Positions 24,720 to 32,641 of a stretch of DNA of 39,610 bases are shown here, one piece after another. The notes under the pieces were generated by a model, which worked only from the letters and a program-made list of their open reading frames with translations, did no database searches and was not told where the DNA came from. Position 1 is the stretch's first letter. Every line of letters starts with the position of its first letter. Both the position numbers and the translations under genes were made by a program. This DNA is from Flavobacteriaceae bacterium (GTDB lineage: Bacteria > Bacteroidota > Bacteroidia > Flavobacteriales > Flavobacteriaceae). The stretch is from assembly GCA_947461795.1 (NCBI GenBank), contig CANHMG010000010.1, positions 1-39,610 on the forward strand, in the 5' to 3' direction.

Positions 24720-25289
24720 TTAAGAGTTCACCCAGTTTTCTAATATTTTTTTTCCATTGAGTGTTAAGACACTTTCGGGATGAAATTGAACGCCTTTTAC
24801 ATCGAATTTTTTATGTCGGAGTGACATAATTTGACCATTTTCATCTTGAGAAGTAATTTCTAAAACCTCAGGAAAATCTAGTGTATTGGTTACCCAAGAA
24901 TGATAGCGACCCACTTCAAGTTTATTTCCTAATCCTTTAAAAAGATTTTCATCGTCAACAATCACTGTAATGTTTGTGGCAACGCCGTGGTATACTTTAT
25001 CTAAATTGATAATGCTTCCACCGAAAACTTCCCCAATAGCTTGCTGCCCTAAACATACGCCTAAAATGCTTTTTGTAGGAGCATAGTGTGCAATAACTGA
25101 TTTCAATAAACCAGCATCATTCGGAATGCCTGGCCCTGGTGAGAGTACAATTTTATCAAATATTTTTAGTTCTTCTAATTCGAATTCATCGTTTCGAAAC
25201 ACAGTAACTTCACATTCTAAATCTTCTAGATAATGCACTAAATTATAAGTAAAACTATCATAATTGTCTATGATTACTATTTTTTTCAT
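24720..25289 (-). CDS. Anthranilate / aminodeoxychorismate synthase component II (glutamine amidotransferase)
   Basis: This 189-residue class I glutamine amidotransferase releases ammonia from glutamine for anthranilate (TrpG) or aminodeoxychorismate (PabA) synthesis. Signs are IIDNYDSFTYNLVHYL, the oxyanion loop LSPGPGIPNDAG, catalytic Cys79 in GVCLGQQAIGE, and the His170/Glu172 pair in VQFHPESVLT. No trp genes or synthase component I lie nearby, so it may serve folate, tryptophan or both. Confidence 0.92.
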   Translation of the reverse strand: MKKIVIIDNYDSFTYNLVHYLEDLECEVTVFRNDEFELEELKIFDKIVLSPGPGIPNDAGLLKSVIAHYAPTKSILGVCLGQQAIGEVFGGSIINLDKVYHGVATNITVIVDDENLFKGLGNKLEVGRYHSWVTNTLDFPEVLEITSQDENGQIMSLRHKKFDVKGVQFHPESVLTLNGKKILENWVNS

Positions 25290-25365
25290 TTATTCTAAAA
25301 TCAATTTAATGCTAATTCTCAAAGGGAAGTGTTTTTAGTTCTGTTTAATGAATTCGGGTAGCTAT

Positions 25366-25923
25366 TTAGAAAATCAAATTCACTTTCAATTCGAATTCAT
25401 CATAAATGGTTCGGTCACCCAAATCGGCAAAGAAGCTGCCGGAACCATATTGAATGCCATATTTAGTTCTATCAATTACAAGAGTGGTTGATGCTTTATT
25501 TCCTTTAATTGAAAGATCAAAAATTATTGGATTGGTTTTGCCTTTTATGGTTAAGTCAGCTACAATTGCATAAGTTCCTTTGGATACAAGTTTAATCGCC
25601 TTAAAAACTAGTTTGGCTTCTTTGAATTCCCCAGTACTAAAAAAGTCATTTGATTTTAGATGTCCTTCAAGTTGCGCTTTGTCCTTTCCAGATTGGTCGG
25701 TGTTGTTAAGCGTTGTCATATCAACTATAAAACTTCCTTTGACTAGTTTTTTCTTGGAATAGGAAAGTGATCCTTCTTTGAATTGTAGCGATCCAACATG
25801 TTCCCCAGTAATCTTTTTGCCAGTCCAAACAATCGTGCTTTTTGAAATGTTTATTTTACGAGATTGTGCAGCAATGGAAAGTGAAATTAACAGAATCAAT
25901 AGGAGAGAAGTTGCTTTTTTCAT
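25366..25923 (-). CDS. YceI family secreted protein (paralogue 1)
   Basis: This 185-residue protein has a signal peptide (MKKATSLLLILLISLSIAAQ) and a YceI lipocalin-like beta-barrel. Family marks include STIVWTGKKITGEHVGSL, VKGSFIVDMTTLNNTD, LEGHLKSNDFF and VIDRTKYGIQYGSGSFF. YceI proteins bind isoprenoid lipids in the structures known. It is clearly paralogous to the next gene but is separated from it by a terminator, so it probably has its own promoter. Confidence 0.92.
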   Translation of the reverse strand: MKKATSLLLILLISLSIAAQSRKINISKSTIVWTGKKITGEHVGSLQFKEGSLSYSKKKLVKGSFIVDMTTLNNTDQSGKDKAQLEGHLKSNDFFSTGEFKEAKLVFKAIKLVSKGTYAIVADLTIKGKTNPIIFDLSIKGNKASTTLVIDRTKYGIQYGSGSFFADLGDRTIYDEFELKVNLIF

Positions 25924-26023
25924 AATGGAATAGTTTAATTATAGCCAAGATTAGGAATCGTATATTTCAAAGTTACAAAAACAAATGTTTTTCAGCTTGT
26001 TTTTATGAAAATTAAATAAAGAC

Positions 26024-26057
26024 AAAAAAAAACCTTGACGTTTCGGTCAAGGTTTTT
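26024..26057 (-). terminator. Terminator after the marR-nitroreductase-yceI transcript
   Basis: AAAAACCTTGAC (26028-26039) and GTCAAGGTTTTT (26046-26057) form a 12 bp perfect stem with a 6-base loop. On the minus strand it ends in a T-run. It lies 22 bases after the stop of the second YceI gene. Confidence 0.88.
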
Positions 26058-26079
26058 CTAACAGCAATTTTTCCCTTTT

Positions 26080-26649
26080 TTAAAACTGTAGAGAAACAGT
26101 TAAGTCGAAATTATCTGAAATGACTTTATCTCCAAGGTTTTCGAAGAAACTTCCTGAACCGTATTTGATGTCGTATTTTGTTCTATCCACTACTACTTTT
26201 GCAGTAGCTACATTGTCTTTAACCGTTAAATCAAAAGTAACGGGATTAGTAATTCCTTTGATTGTTAGGTTTGCAACCACAGTATAAACACCATTTGCTT
26301 TTGGAGTAACAGTTTTGAAGTTCATATTTGCTGTTGCAAATTTTACAGTACCAAAGAAATCATCGGCTTTTAAATGTCCTTCTAGTTTTTCTTTTCCTTC
26401 ACCAGCTTTTATGTCAGTTACTTCAATAGAGGTCATATCTACCGTAAATTTTCCACGGATGATTTTGCCGTCTTTCATGAAGAATGCCCCGTCTTTTAGT
26501 TTGATAATTCCTTCGTGTTGGCCTGTTACTTTTTTGCCGACCCAAGTGATTGTACTTTTTGAAGCATTTACAGTTTTAATTTGTGCAGTTAAAGTTGCAG
26601 TTGAAAAGGCTACTGTTACTAATAGTGCCAGCGTTTTAAAATTTTTCAT
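26080..26649 (-). CDS. YceI family secreted protein (paralogue 2, in the marR transcript)
   Basis: This 189-residue protein has a signal peptide (MKKFKT-like start, ending near TATLTAQ) and a complete YceI beta-barrel. The marks are STITWVGKKVTGQHEGII, IRGKFTVDMTSIEVTD, LEGHLKADDFFG and VVDRTKYDIKYGSGSFF. It starts 28 bases after the nitroreductase stop, with no terminator between them, and is followed by a strong terminator. It is therefore read as the third gene of marR-nitroreductase-yceI. Binding of a quinone-like or isoprenoid lipid is a family-based guess. Confidence 0.92.
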   Translation of the reverse strand: MKNFKTLALLVTVAFSTATLTAQIKTVNASKSTITWVGKKVTGQHEGIIKLKDGAFFMKDGKIIRGKFTVDMTSIEVTDIKAGEGKEKLEGHLKADDFFGTVKFATANMNFKTVTPKANGVYTVVANLTIKGITNPVTFDLTVKDNVATAKVVVDRTKYDIKYGSGSFFENLGDKVISDNFDLTVSLQF

Positions 26650-26677
26650 TGTTTAGATTAATTAAATTAGGAATTGT

Positions 26678-27310
26678 TTATAAAGTTAAAAATAGTTCTT
26701 CGTTTGATTTGCGTACTTTTATATAGTGTTGCGTTTGATCTTCTTCGTGACGATAACCGATTGTTGCTACAAGAGCTGCATTCAAATTCATCGCCTCTAA
26801 TCCAAGAATTTCATTGAATTGTGCCGGCTCAAATCCTTCCATTGGAGTAACGTCTATTTGTAATTCTGCGGCAGCATTCAATAGGTTTCCTAAAGCTAAA
26901 TAGGTTTGTTTGGCTGTCCAAATGTCTCTTTTTTCTAGAGCTAAAGGAGTGATTCTTGATTTCATAAAATCACCATAACCTTTTAGAGCCTCTGCTGGTA
27001 AGCCTCTAGTTGTTGTCAAATTCTGTATTGCGGTGTCAATTTCTGTATCACCAAAATTCGTGATGTTGGCAAATATAACAAGGTGAGAAGCCTCCACAAT
27101 TTGACTTTGGCCCCAAGCTGCGGGTTGCAACTTTGAACGTAAATCTGGATTTTCTATAAAAATAATTTTATAAGGTTGTAAGCCGTAAGAAGAAGCAGAC
27201 AATCGCATTGCTTCTTTTAATACTTGTAAATTAGCATCAGAAACTCTCTTGGAAGTGTCGAATTTCTTGGTAGCATATCGCCAATTTTGGTTTTCAATAA
27301 ATGTATTCAT
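26678..27310 (-). CDS. NAD(P)H-dependent nitroreductase family oxidoreductase (NfsB-like)
   Basis: This is a 210-residue FMN enzyme. Visible features are the N-terminal WRYATKKFDTSK, the FMN/substrate loop LSASSYGLQPYKIIFI, and the C-terminal TIGYRHEEDQ. Family members reduce nitroaromatics, quinones or enones with NAD(P)H in the cytoplasm. It follows marR by 15 bases, which points to induction by the compounds it reduces. Confidence 0.92.
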   Translation of the reverse strand: MNTFIENQNWRYATKKFDTSKRVSDANLQVLKEAMRLSASSYGLQPYKIIFIENPDLRSKLQPAAWGQSQIVEASHLVIFANITNFGDTEIDTAIQNLTTTRGLPAEALKGYGDFMKSRITPLALEKRDIWTAKQTYLALGNLLNAAAELQIDVTPMEGFEPAQFNEILGLEAMNLNAALVATIGYRHEEDQTQHYIKVRKSNEELFLTL

Positions 27311-27325
27311 TATAGGTAATTTAAT

Positions 27326-27781
27326 TTATAATTGTCTGTATTTTTCTAGTAATATATTGAGTTGTTCCAATTCTTCATTGCTTAGATGATCTGCAAAAAA
27401 ACGATCAAAAGCTTCTATTTTAGGATCTAAATCTTCTAATAAGTCGAGTCCTTTATTTGTAATTAAGATTTCCATTTTACGACGGTTTTCTGGACAAACA
27501 TTTCTAGTGACTAAATCTTTAACTAATAATTTATCGATAAGGCGAGTAGTATTACTGTTTTTAGCAAGCATTCGTTCTTGTATCAAACACATATTGGCAG
27601 GTTTCCCTTTCTGTCCTCTCAAAATGCGCAGCACATTATATTGTTCGCCAGATAATTCAAAAGGTTTTAATAATTCATTTAACTTATCCCCAATCACGTT
27701 ATAGGTATACATCAAATTGATGATTACTTTTTTGGGATTGTCTAAAATTAAATTTGATTTTATTAACACTTCAATTTTCAT
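27326..27781 (-). CDS. MarR-family transcriptional regulator
   Basis: This 151-residue winged-helix repressor contains EQYNVLRILRGQKGKPANMC, RMLAKNSNTTRLIDKLL (recognition helix) and the wing RNVCPENRRKMEILIT. The start at 27781 (MKIEVLIKSN) is chosen because a longer frame to 27841 would run through the promoter and operators. Cysteines at LVTRNVCPENRR and PANMCLIQ could sense electrophiles or oxidants, as in OhrR/YodB-type members, but that is inference. It heads a transcript with the nitroreductase and a YceI gene and faces the rhodanese gene. Confidence 0.92.
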   Translation of the reverse strand: MKIEVLIKSNLILDNPKKVIINLMYTYNVIGDKLNELLKPFELSGEQYNVLRILRGQKGKPANMCLIQERMLAKNSNTTRLIDKLLVKDLVTRNVCPENRRKMEILITNKGLDLLEDLDPKIEAFDRFFADHLSNEELEQLNILLEKYRQL

Positions 27782-27796
27782 AACATTTCTTATGAT

Positions 27797-27812
27797 ATTT
27801 GTAGGTACAAAT
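27797..27812. promoter_or_regulatory. Candidate MarR operator 1 (overlaps the marR -7 box)
   Basis: ATTTGTAGGTACAAAT is a perfect palindrome of 7-base arms around GG. It overlaps the minus-strand -7 box TACATTTG (27808-27815), so a bound repressor would block marR itself. Its arms match those of operator 2, centred 31 bases away (about three helical turns). Confidence 0.65.
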
Positions 27813-27857
27813 GTATAAAATATTTTCATTTGTATATACAAGTGTTTGTTATTTTTG
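27808..27857. promoter_or_regulatory. Divergent marR / rhodanese promoters
   Basis: Minus strand: TACATTTG (27808-27815) with a TTG 23 bases upstream (in CTTGTATATAC) drives marR. Plus strand: TATTTTTG (27850-27857) with TTG at 27830-27832 drives the rhodanese gene. Both sets fit the Bacteroidota TTG / TAnnTTTG pattern. The predicted + strand transcription start, near 27863, excludes the long rhodanese frame that begins at 27811. Confidence 0.55.
27828..27843. promoter_or_regulatory. Candidate MarR operator 2 (over the rhodanese -33 box)
   Basis: ATTTGTATATACAAGT is a palindrome with one mismatch in 16 bases and contains the perfect 12-base TTGTATATACAA. It covers the -33 element of the rhodanese promoter and the -33 region of marR. 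Confidence 0.65.
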
Positions 27858-27939
27858 TGTTAATTATTTGATAGGCGCTATTCTATTTATTTTAAACTTT
27901 ATGGATAGTTTACTTTTTCCTATTTTTACAAAAAAAAGA

Positions 27940-28266
27940 ATGGATTTAACTCAAAAGGAATGGGCAGTACAGCTAGCTCAGGATGATAATGCTGTAATAA
28001 TAGATGTAAGAACACCCGCGGAATGGAGCGAAGGAATTATTCCGAATGCGCTTCAATTAGACTTATACCAAGGTCAAGGATTTATCTATAAAGTAGATGA
28101 ATTAGATAAATCTAAAAATTACTATGTATACTGTAAAGCAGGAGGAAGAAGTTCTCAAGCCTGCAATATTATGAATCAATTAGGCTTTGAAAACACCTAT
28201 AATCTAGAGGGTGGTTTTATGCAGTGGAGTGGAGACGTAGTGGCTCCAGAAGAAAAGGATTTTTAG
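27940..28266 (+). CDS. Rhodanese-like sulphurtransferase domain protein
   Basis: This is a single rhodanese domain of 108 residues starting MDLTQKEWAVQLAQDD. It has the VIIDVRTPAEWSEGIIPNA signature and the active-site loop YCKAGGRSSQA with catalytic Cys. The domain moves sulphane sulphur between thiols. The ATG at 27940 has an A-rich leader and fits the family N-terminus. A start at 27901 would add 13 residues. The frame continues to 27811, but that lies upstream of the promoter. It diverges from marR and is probably under the same repressor. Confidence 0.88.
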   Translation: MDLTQKEWAVQLAQDDNAVIIDVRTPAEWSEGIIPNALQLDLYQGQGFIYKVDELDKSKNYYVYCKAGGRSSQACNIMNQLGFENTYNLEGGFMQWSGDVVAPEEKDF

Positions 28267-28273
28267 ATTATTC

Positions 28274-28331
28274 GACTGTTAGATTTTTAGATTTTGAAAC
28301 TGAAATCAAGGAAGTTTAAAATCTAACAGTC
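28274..28331. terminator. Long inverted repeat between convergent rhodanese and receptor genes
   Basis: GACTGTTAGATTTT (28274-28287) and AAAATCTAACAGTC (28318-28331) form a perfect 14 bp stem with a 30-base loop. It lies between the two convergent stop codons, so it may act as a terminator. The long loop and lack of a following T-run are unusual, and it may instead be a small dispersed repeat. Confidence 0.5.
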
Positions 28332-28338
28332 CAAAAAT

Positions 28339-30747
28339 CTATTTACCAATTCGGTTTTTCTCCTCCTCTAATCCCGTTTCTCTTTCACGAGACTTCTTGA
28401 CCGCATCACTTCCGAAATTATAACTCAAATTAAAACGAACTTGTCTGCTATCTTGTCCACCATCACCAATTATTCTAACAAAAGCGTTTTCAGTTCTTCC
28501 ATTCCAAGGGGAAGTATATAAAACATCGGAAACCGCAAATCTTGCAGTAAGTTTCTTATTCATAAATTGTTTTTGTACAGCAATATCTAACGAACCAAGA
28601 CTTTCAGTTTTAAACGTTCCGCCCCAAATAGAGGGAGAACTAAACCATCCGGATACTTCCAAATTGATTCCTTTTGGAAGACTAAAACTGTTTTGTCCAT
28701 AGAAACTAACAGTTTCTTGTTTTATAGAAACAAATGAGTCGTTTGTGGCGTTAAATTTACTTTGGAAAGCATCCACACTAAAATAAACATTCCACCATTT
28801 TTTGATTTCATAGGGATACGAAATACTTATATTAAATACTTCTTGAGTGGCTACATTTCTTGAAGTAAGATAACTTTTACTAGGCCCAGATGCTTCGATA
28901 ACTTGTGCAAAATAATCGGAAATTTTCGAGTAACTGACGCTTGTGTTCAAAGAGTAATTGTAAGTATGTGAAAATTTAACATTATCGGTATATTGTGGTT
29001 TCAAAAAAGGATTTCCACGTTGAAAAGACAATTCATCAAGTTGGTATTCAAATGGATTTAAGGATTCGTAATTGGGTCTTTCAATTCTTCGACTGTAGAT
29101 TAAAGCCAAAGCGTTTTTGTCATTTACATTATAAGTAATCCCACCACTAGGGAAGAAGTCCGTATAATTTCTTTTGACACGCTCGTTATTGCTCGTTATT
29201 TGTGCATTCAATTTTCCATCTGAATTGGTATTTTCTACTCGCAATCCGAATTGAAAGTTCATCTTTTTATACGTTCGATTATAATTCAAATAGGCCGCAT
29301 TGACATTTTCTTTATAAATAAATTGATTACTTCGATTCGGATTTAATGTGCTTACATTACTTACAAGATCAAAAAAATCTAAGGTATTGTCTGTTTCAAC
29401 AAAGGATGTTTTGGCTCCTATTCCCAATTTCCCTTTGAGAAAATTCCGCTCATAATCTGTTTTGAAAGTAGCAATATCAATATTTACAGGCGTATTCTGA
29501 AAGCTGTTGTTTTCATTCAAAATAGTTACTTCATTATTTTCATAATACGTATTGGGTTGATAATTTTCTTTTTTGCTATCGTATTTCCCGTAATCTAAAT
29601 CCATATTCAAGGTTACACCTAAAGTATCTGCATATTTATAATTGATATTTGAATATAGATTGTACGATTTATTCTTACCAATACTTTTCGCAATCAGAAT
29701 ACTATCATTCACTGAGGAATTCATAGGTCTTATTGGAGTTCGTGTAAGCGCATCGTTATAATTAGTATTAAAATTCCCACTTACGATAATTCCAAATGTA
29801 TTTTTGTCATTTGCATAATAGTCATAACCTAACTTGATATTATTGGCATTGACAGTGTTTTTGGTTTTACTTTTGGAATCAAATATCGAGTTGCTTTGTT
29901 CCCGATAGATGTTAATAAAATCATAGTTATCACCAAAACGATTGCTATAATTCCCGTAAATATTATTCTTTTTGTTTCTATTATTTAAGGAAAGTGAATT
30001 GATAGCGGTTTCATATTTTCCAATATTTACGCCTGATGAAGCACTTCCGTTGGTTCCGTAGTTTTTATTTTTCTTGAGTTTGATATTCACAATTCCTGCA
30101 TTTCCAGCAGCGTCATATTTAGAAGAAGGTTGCGTAATGATTTCAATACTATCAATATCGTTAGCTTGTAAAGTTTTTAGAAAGTTGGTCAAATCGCTAC
30201 TTGTCAGGTAGGATTGTTTCCCATCAATATAAATTAAAATCCCTGTTTTGCCTTCAACAATTAAATTGTCATTATTATCAATGACAACTCCTGGTGCTTT
30301 TCGAAGTAAATCAAAACCTGAACTTCCAGTTGCATTGATGGTATTCTGAACATTAAACACCGTTTTATCTGCCAATACTTGAATCATTGGCTTTTTGGTA
30401 TTGATAACCACTTCGGAAAGTTGATTGGTTTTTTCAGTTAATGTTATTATGGGTAATACTACTGCTGAAACGTTTTTCGTTATTGTTTTGGATTTATAAT
30501 CTTCATATCCCAAAGCACTAATTTCAATAGAATAACTTCCCTCAGGAATATTCACAAAACTGAAATTACCTTCCTTGTTGGTGAGTGTAGTTTTTAGTAA
30601 TATATCTTTCTCAGATTGAAATAGGAGCACCGTAATGTTGGAAGGAGAAATGTCTTTTTTTAATTGAATACTGCCAGTTATTGATTGTTCTTGGGCAGCG
30701 ATGTATTGAAAACAAAATAGAATTGTGGCGATGAAAAATTTCTTCAT
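28339..30747 (-). CDS. Outer-membrane beta-barrel receptor (TonB-dependent receptor-like, OMP_b-brl_3 type)
   Basis: This 802-residue protein starts at ATG 30747 with a signal peptide (MKKFFIATILFCFQYIAAQ). After it come a carboxypeptidase-regulatory-like beta-sandwich (about 20-100, with GNFSFVNIPEGSYSIEISA), a plug domain (about 125-225, with LLRKAPGVVIDNNDNLIVEG and SIEIITQPSSKYDAAGNAGI), and a long barrel with many alternating aromatic strands. The protein ends with a charged tail after FNLSYNFGS. The barrel sits in the outer membrane; the ligand is unknown. No SusD partner or regulator is beside it. An upstream ATG at 30780 would add eleven residues before the signal peptide and is unlikely. 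Confidence 0.9.
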   Translation of the reverse strand: MKKFFIATILFCFQYIAAQEQSITGSIQLKKDISPSNITVLLFQSEKDILLKTTLTNKEGNFSFVNIPEGSYSIEISALGYEDYKSKTITKNVSAVVLPIITLTEKTNQLSEVVINTKKPMIQVLADKTVFNVQNTINATGSSGFDLLRKAPGVVIDNNDNLIVEGKTGILIYIDGKQSYLTSSDLTNFLKTLQANDIDSIEIITQPSSKYDAAGNAGIVNIKLKKNKNYGTNGSASSGVNIGKYETAINSLSLNNRNKKNNIYGNYSNRFGDNYDFINIYREQSNSIFDSKSKTKNTVNANNIKLGYDYYANDKNTFGIIVSGNFNTNYNDALTRTPIRPMNSSVNDSILIAKSIGKNKSYNLYSNINYKYADTLGVTLNMDLDYGKYDSKKENYQPNTYYENNEVTILNENNSFQNTPVNIDIATFKTDYERNFLKGKLGIGAKTSFVETDNTLDFFDLVSNVSTLNPNRSNQFIYKENVNAAYLNYNRTYKKMNFQFGLRVENTNSDGKLNAQITSNNERVKRNYTDFFPSGGITYNVNDKNALALIYSRRIERPNYESLNPFEYQLDELSFQRGNPFLKPQYTDNVKFSHTYNYSLNTSVSYSKISDYFAQVIEASGPSKSYLTSRNVATQEVFNISISYPYEIKKWWNVYFSVDAFQSKFNATNDSFVSIKQETVSFYGQNSFSLPKGINLEVSGWFSSPSIWGGTFKTESLGSLDIAVQKQFMNKKLTARFAVSDVLYTSPWNGRTENAFVRIIGDGGQDSRQVRFNLSYNFGSDAVKKSRERETGLEEEKNRIGK

Positions 30748-30977
30748 TAGGTTGGTATTTTTGTGTTTTTTAAAAATCAATTAAACTTTCGAATCAAAAT
30801 GATCTTGATTTATGACAGTTGTATAGACACAAAAAGGGCTCAGTTGTTACAAAAAAAAACAATTTTATTAAATATTTCTGTGAGGGTTTAAAAGTAAAAG
30901 ATAAAATTTTGAATTAAAATTCATTATTTATTAAAAATTCTAATCCTTCAAGCACATAGGATAGCCGTTAATTTTCT

Positions 30978-30985
30978 TATTTTTG
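30978..30985 (+). promoter_or_regulatory. -7 box of the SRAP gene
   Basis: TATTTTTG matches TAnnTTTG and lies 11 bases before the ATG. The -33 element is not obvious. The remaining spacer 30781-30977 is AT-rich with nothing else recognised. Confidence 0.45.
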
Positions 30986-30996
30986 AAATAAAAAGC

Positions 30997-31608
30997 ATGT
31001 GTTTTTACTTTGGTTTACCTGACAATGCAACAGTGGTGATGAAACGATTTAAGAAATCTTTTCAACAACCAGATTTGTTTGTGCCCAATGATAAATACAA
31101 TGGGTTTTCATACCCAACTACTGCAATAATCACGAATGACAACCCTGACATTATCTCTTTTGGAAGTTGGGGTTTGCTTCCACAATGGACTTCAGATAGG
31201 TCTTTTAGAAAAAACACGTTGAATGCTCGAATCGAGACAGTAGAAAGTTTACCAAGTTTTAAAGACAACATTTCCAACCGATGTTTGATTCCAGCCTCTC
31301 GATTTTACGATTGGCGGCATCAAGGAAAAGCAAAGATTCCCTATATTATTTTAAGCAATGAAAGCGAAATATTTTCCTTAGCTGGACTTTATAGCGATTG
31401 GTTGCAACCTGAAACAAAAACAAAGCTTCGGACTTTCACATTATTGACTACTCAAGCCAATGAAACTATGCAGTACATCCATAATACGAAACAACGGATG
31501 CCCGTAATTTTGCATCAAAAAGATGAAGAAAAATGGCTTGAAGGAGATGAAATTTCAAAATATGCATTCCCCTACAATACTTCTTTGGTTGGTTTTAAGA
31601 TGAAGTAG
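30997..31608 (+). CDS. SRAP domain protein (HMCES/YedK-type abasic-site DNA crosslinker)
   Basis: This 203-residue member of the SRAP family covalently traps abasic sites in single-stranded DNA through its N-terminal Cys. Cys2 directly follows Met1 (MCFYFG), which fixes the start. Asn76 (LNARIET) and His162 (IHNTKQRMPVIL) match the conserved positions. The position equivalent to YedK Glu105 is Asp105 here (SRFYDWRH instead of GWYEW). That Glu assists catalysis and crosslink reversal in YedK, so the change may slow the reaction or be a conservative swap. The 3' end overlaps the convergent membrane-protein gene by 14 bases. Confidence 0.92.
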   Translation: MCFYFGLPDNATVVMKRFKKSFQQPDLFVPNDKYNGFSYPTTAIITNDNPDIISFGSWGLLPQWTSDRSFRKNTLNARIETVESLPSFKDNISNRCLIPASRFYDWRHQGKAKIPYIILSNESEIFSLAGLYSDWLQPETKTKLRTFTLLTTQANETMQYIHNTKQRMPVILHQKDEEKWLEGDEISKYAFPYNTSLVGFKMK

Positions 31609-32284
31609 AAGTGACTTTGCTTCTCTTGTTTTTATAGATATAAATTGCAATTGGAATGTAGGCAATACTATATATTGAATAGCTTAATCGTTTGATAATT
31701 TTCCCATAAACAGGATGAAATAGTATCCCTAATTGCGTTAATACTAATGCAATAAAAAATACAGTTAATGCCCATTTAGGAAGTTTTCTTGCTTTAAGAA
31801 ATGCAGCTGCTAAGAAGATTTGTCCTAAGAACCAAAAATCTATAAATTTCAATAAAAAGAAGAGTTTGGAGTTGTCGTAGAATAAAGCTCCAATAGTTGA
31901 ATTCGCTTGTATTTTGTCTAGAAGTAAATAGGCCTGATCTTGAGGTAATTTGAATAGTTCCACCAAACAAAGATCAATAGTAAACTGACCAAACATCACA
32001 AAAATGGAAAGTATTGTAAATAAAAAGCTTAGTCCAAACCAGATTGGATAATTACGATTTTTTAAAAATGAACCTATGGCTAAATAACCAGGAATCATCA
32101 ATAGTAATGCAATCATTAAAACTAAATGCGAAGTAACCCAACTTGAACTATAATTATGGATTCCTTTATAAAAATCTTGATGATTTTGGTCATGAATGAA
32201 GAGTAGAATTTGTCCAAGGGAATATAAAGGGAAACATAGTAAAAGACAAAAAGCCCAAAAACCATTTTTTATTTGTGTAAACAT
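31595..32284 (-). CDS. Unknown integral membrane protein, about six helices
   Basis: This 229-residue protein starts at ATG 32284 (MFTQIKNGFWAF); a TTG four codons earlier is less likely. Hydrophobic segments lie at about residues 8-28, 50-70, 78-100, 137-160, 170-190 and 200-215. The ends are Lys/Arg- and Ser-rich. I do not recognise the family; it has the look of small DUF-type membrane proteins without catalytic residues. It is convergent with the SRAP gene and overlaps its last 14 bases. Confidence 0.7.
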   Translation of the reverse strand: MFTQIKNGFWAFCLLLCFPLYSLGQILLFIHDQNHQDFYKGIHNYSSSWVTSHLVLMIALLLMIPGYLAIGSFLKNRNYPIWFGLSFLFTILSIFVMFGQFTIDLCLVELFKLPQDQAYLLLDKIQANSTIGALFYDNSKLFFLLKFIDFWFLGQIFLAAAFLKARKLPKWALTVFFIALVLTQLGILFHPVYGKIIKRLSYSIYSIAYIPIAIYIYKNKRSKVTSTSS

Positions 32285-32356
32285 GCGTATTAGCAATTAG
32301 TAGGATATTGTTTTAATTGAGTTTAAAAATAGTATTTTGTAGGAGATAAACAATAT

Positions 32357-32641
32357 TTAATTTAAAAAAAAAACAGTTGTAAGAAGACTCGCAACTGATT
32401 TTCCATTAGAAGTGACTTCAAGTAAATAAATTCCTGAAACAAGACTAGCAGCCGATATAGTTTCATGTTGCAAAGTACCATTAGTTACTAATTTACCTAA
32501 TAAATTTACGATTCGATAGGTTACACCATTTGCTAATCTCACTTGAAATTGATCTCCATTTACAGGATTTGGATATAAAACAAAATCCAAATTAGTTTCC
32601 TCTGTATTGTTTCTTCTAATGCAAACTAATGACACGAACAA
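32357..32641 (-). pseudogene. Orphan T9SS type A sorting tail, probable gene remnant
   Basis: The frame encodes a recognisable T9SS C-terminal sorting domain (LDFVLYPNPVNGDQFQVRL, then YRIVNLLGKLV, LVSGIYLLEVTSNGKSV) but no signal peptide or secreted cargo. The start would be a TTG. Its 5' end overlaps the DUF4440 stop by 26 bases in the +1 frame. The usual basic end of the tail (KK-x-hydrophobic) is replaced by ASLLTTVFFLN, suggesting a frameshift near the 3' end too. It most likely survives from a decayed secreted-protein gene. A fusion to the DUF4440 gene by frameshift is less likely, since that gene ends normally. Confidence 0.6.

Noticed and set aside
27811..27939. Longer N-terminus for the rhodanese protein (a hydrophobic lead)
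   Set aside because: The frame begins inside the operators and upstream of the TATTTTTG promoter box, so those codons are probably not transcribed.
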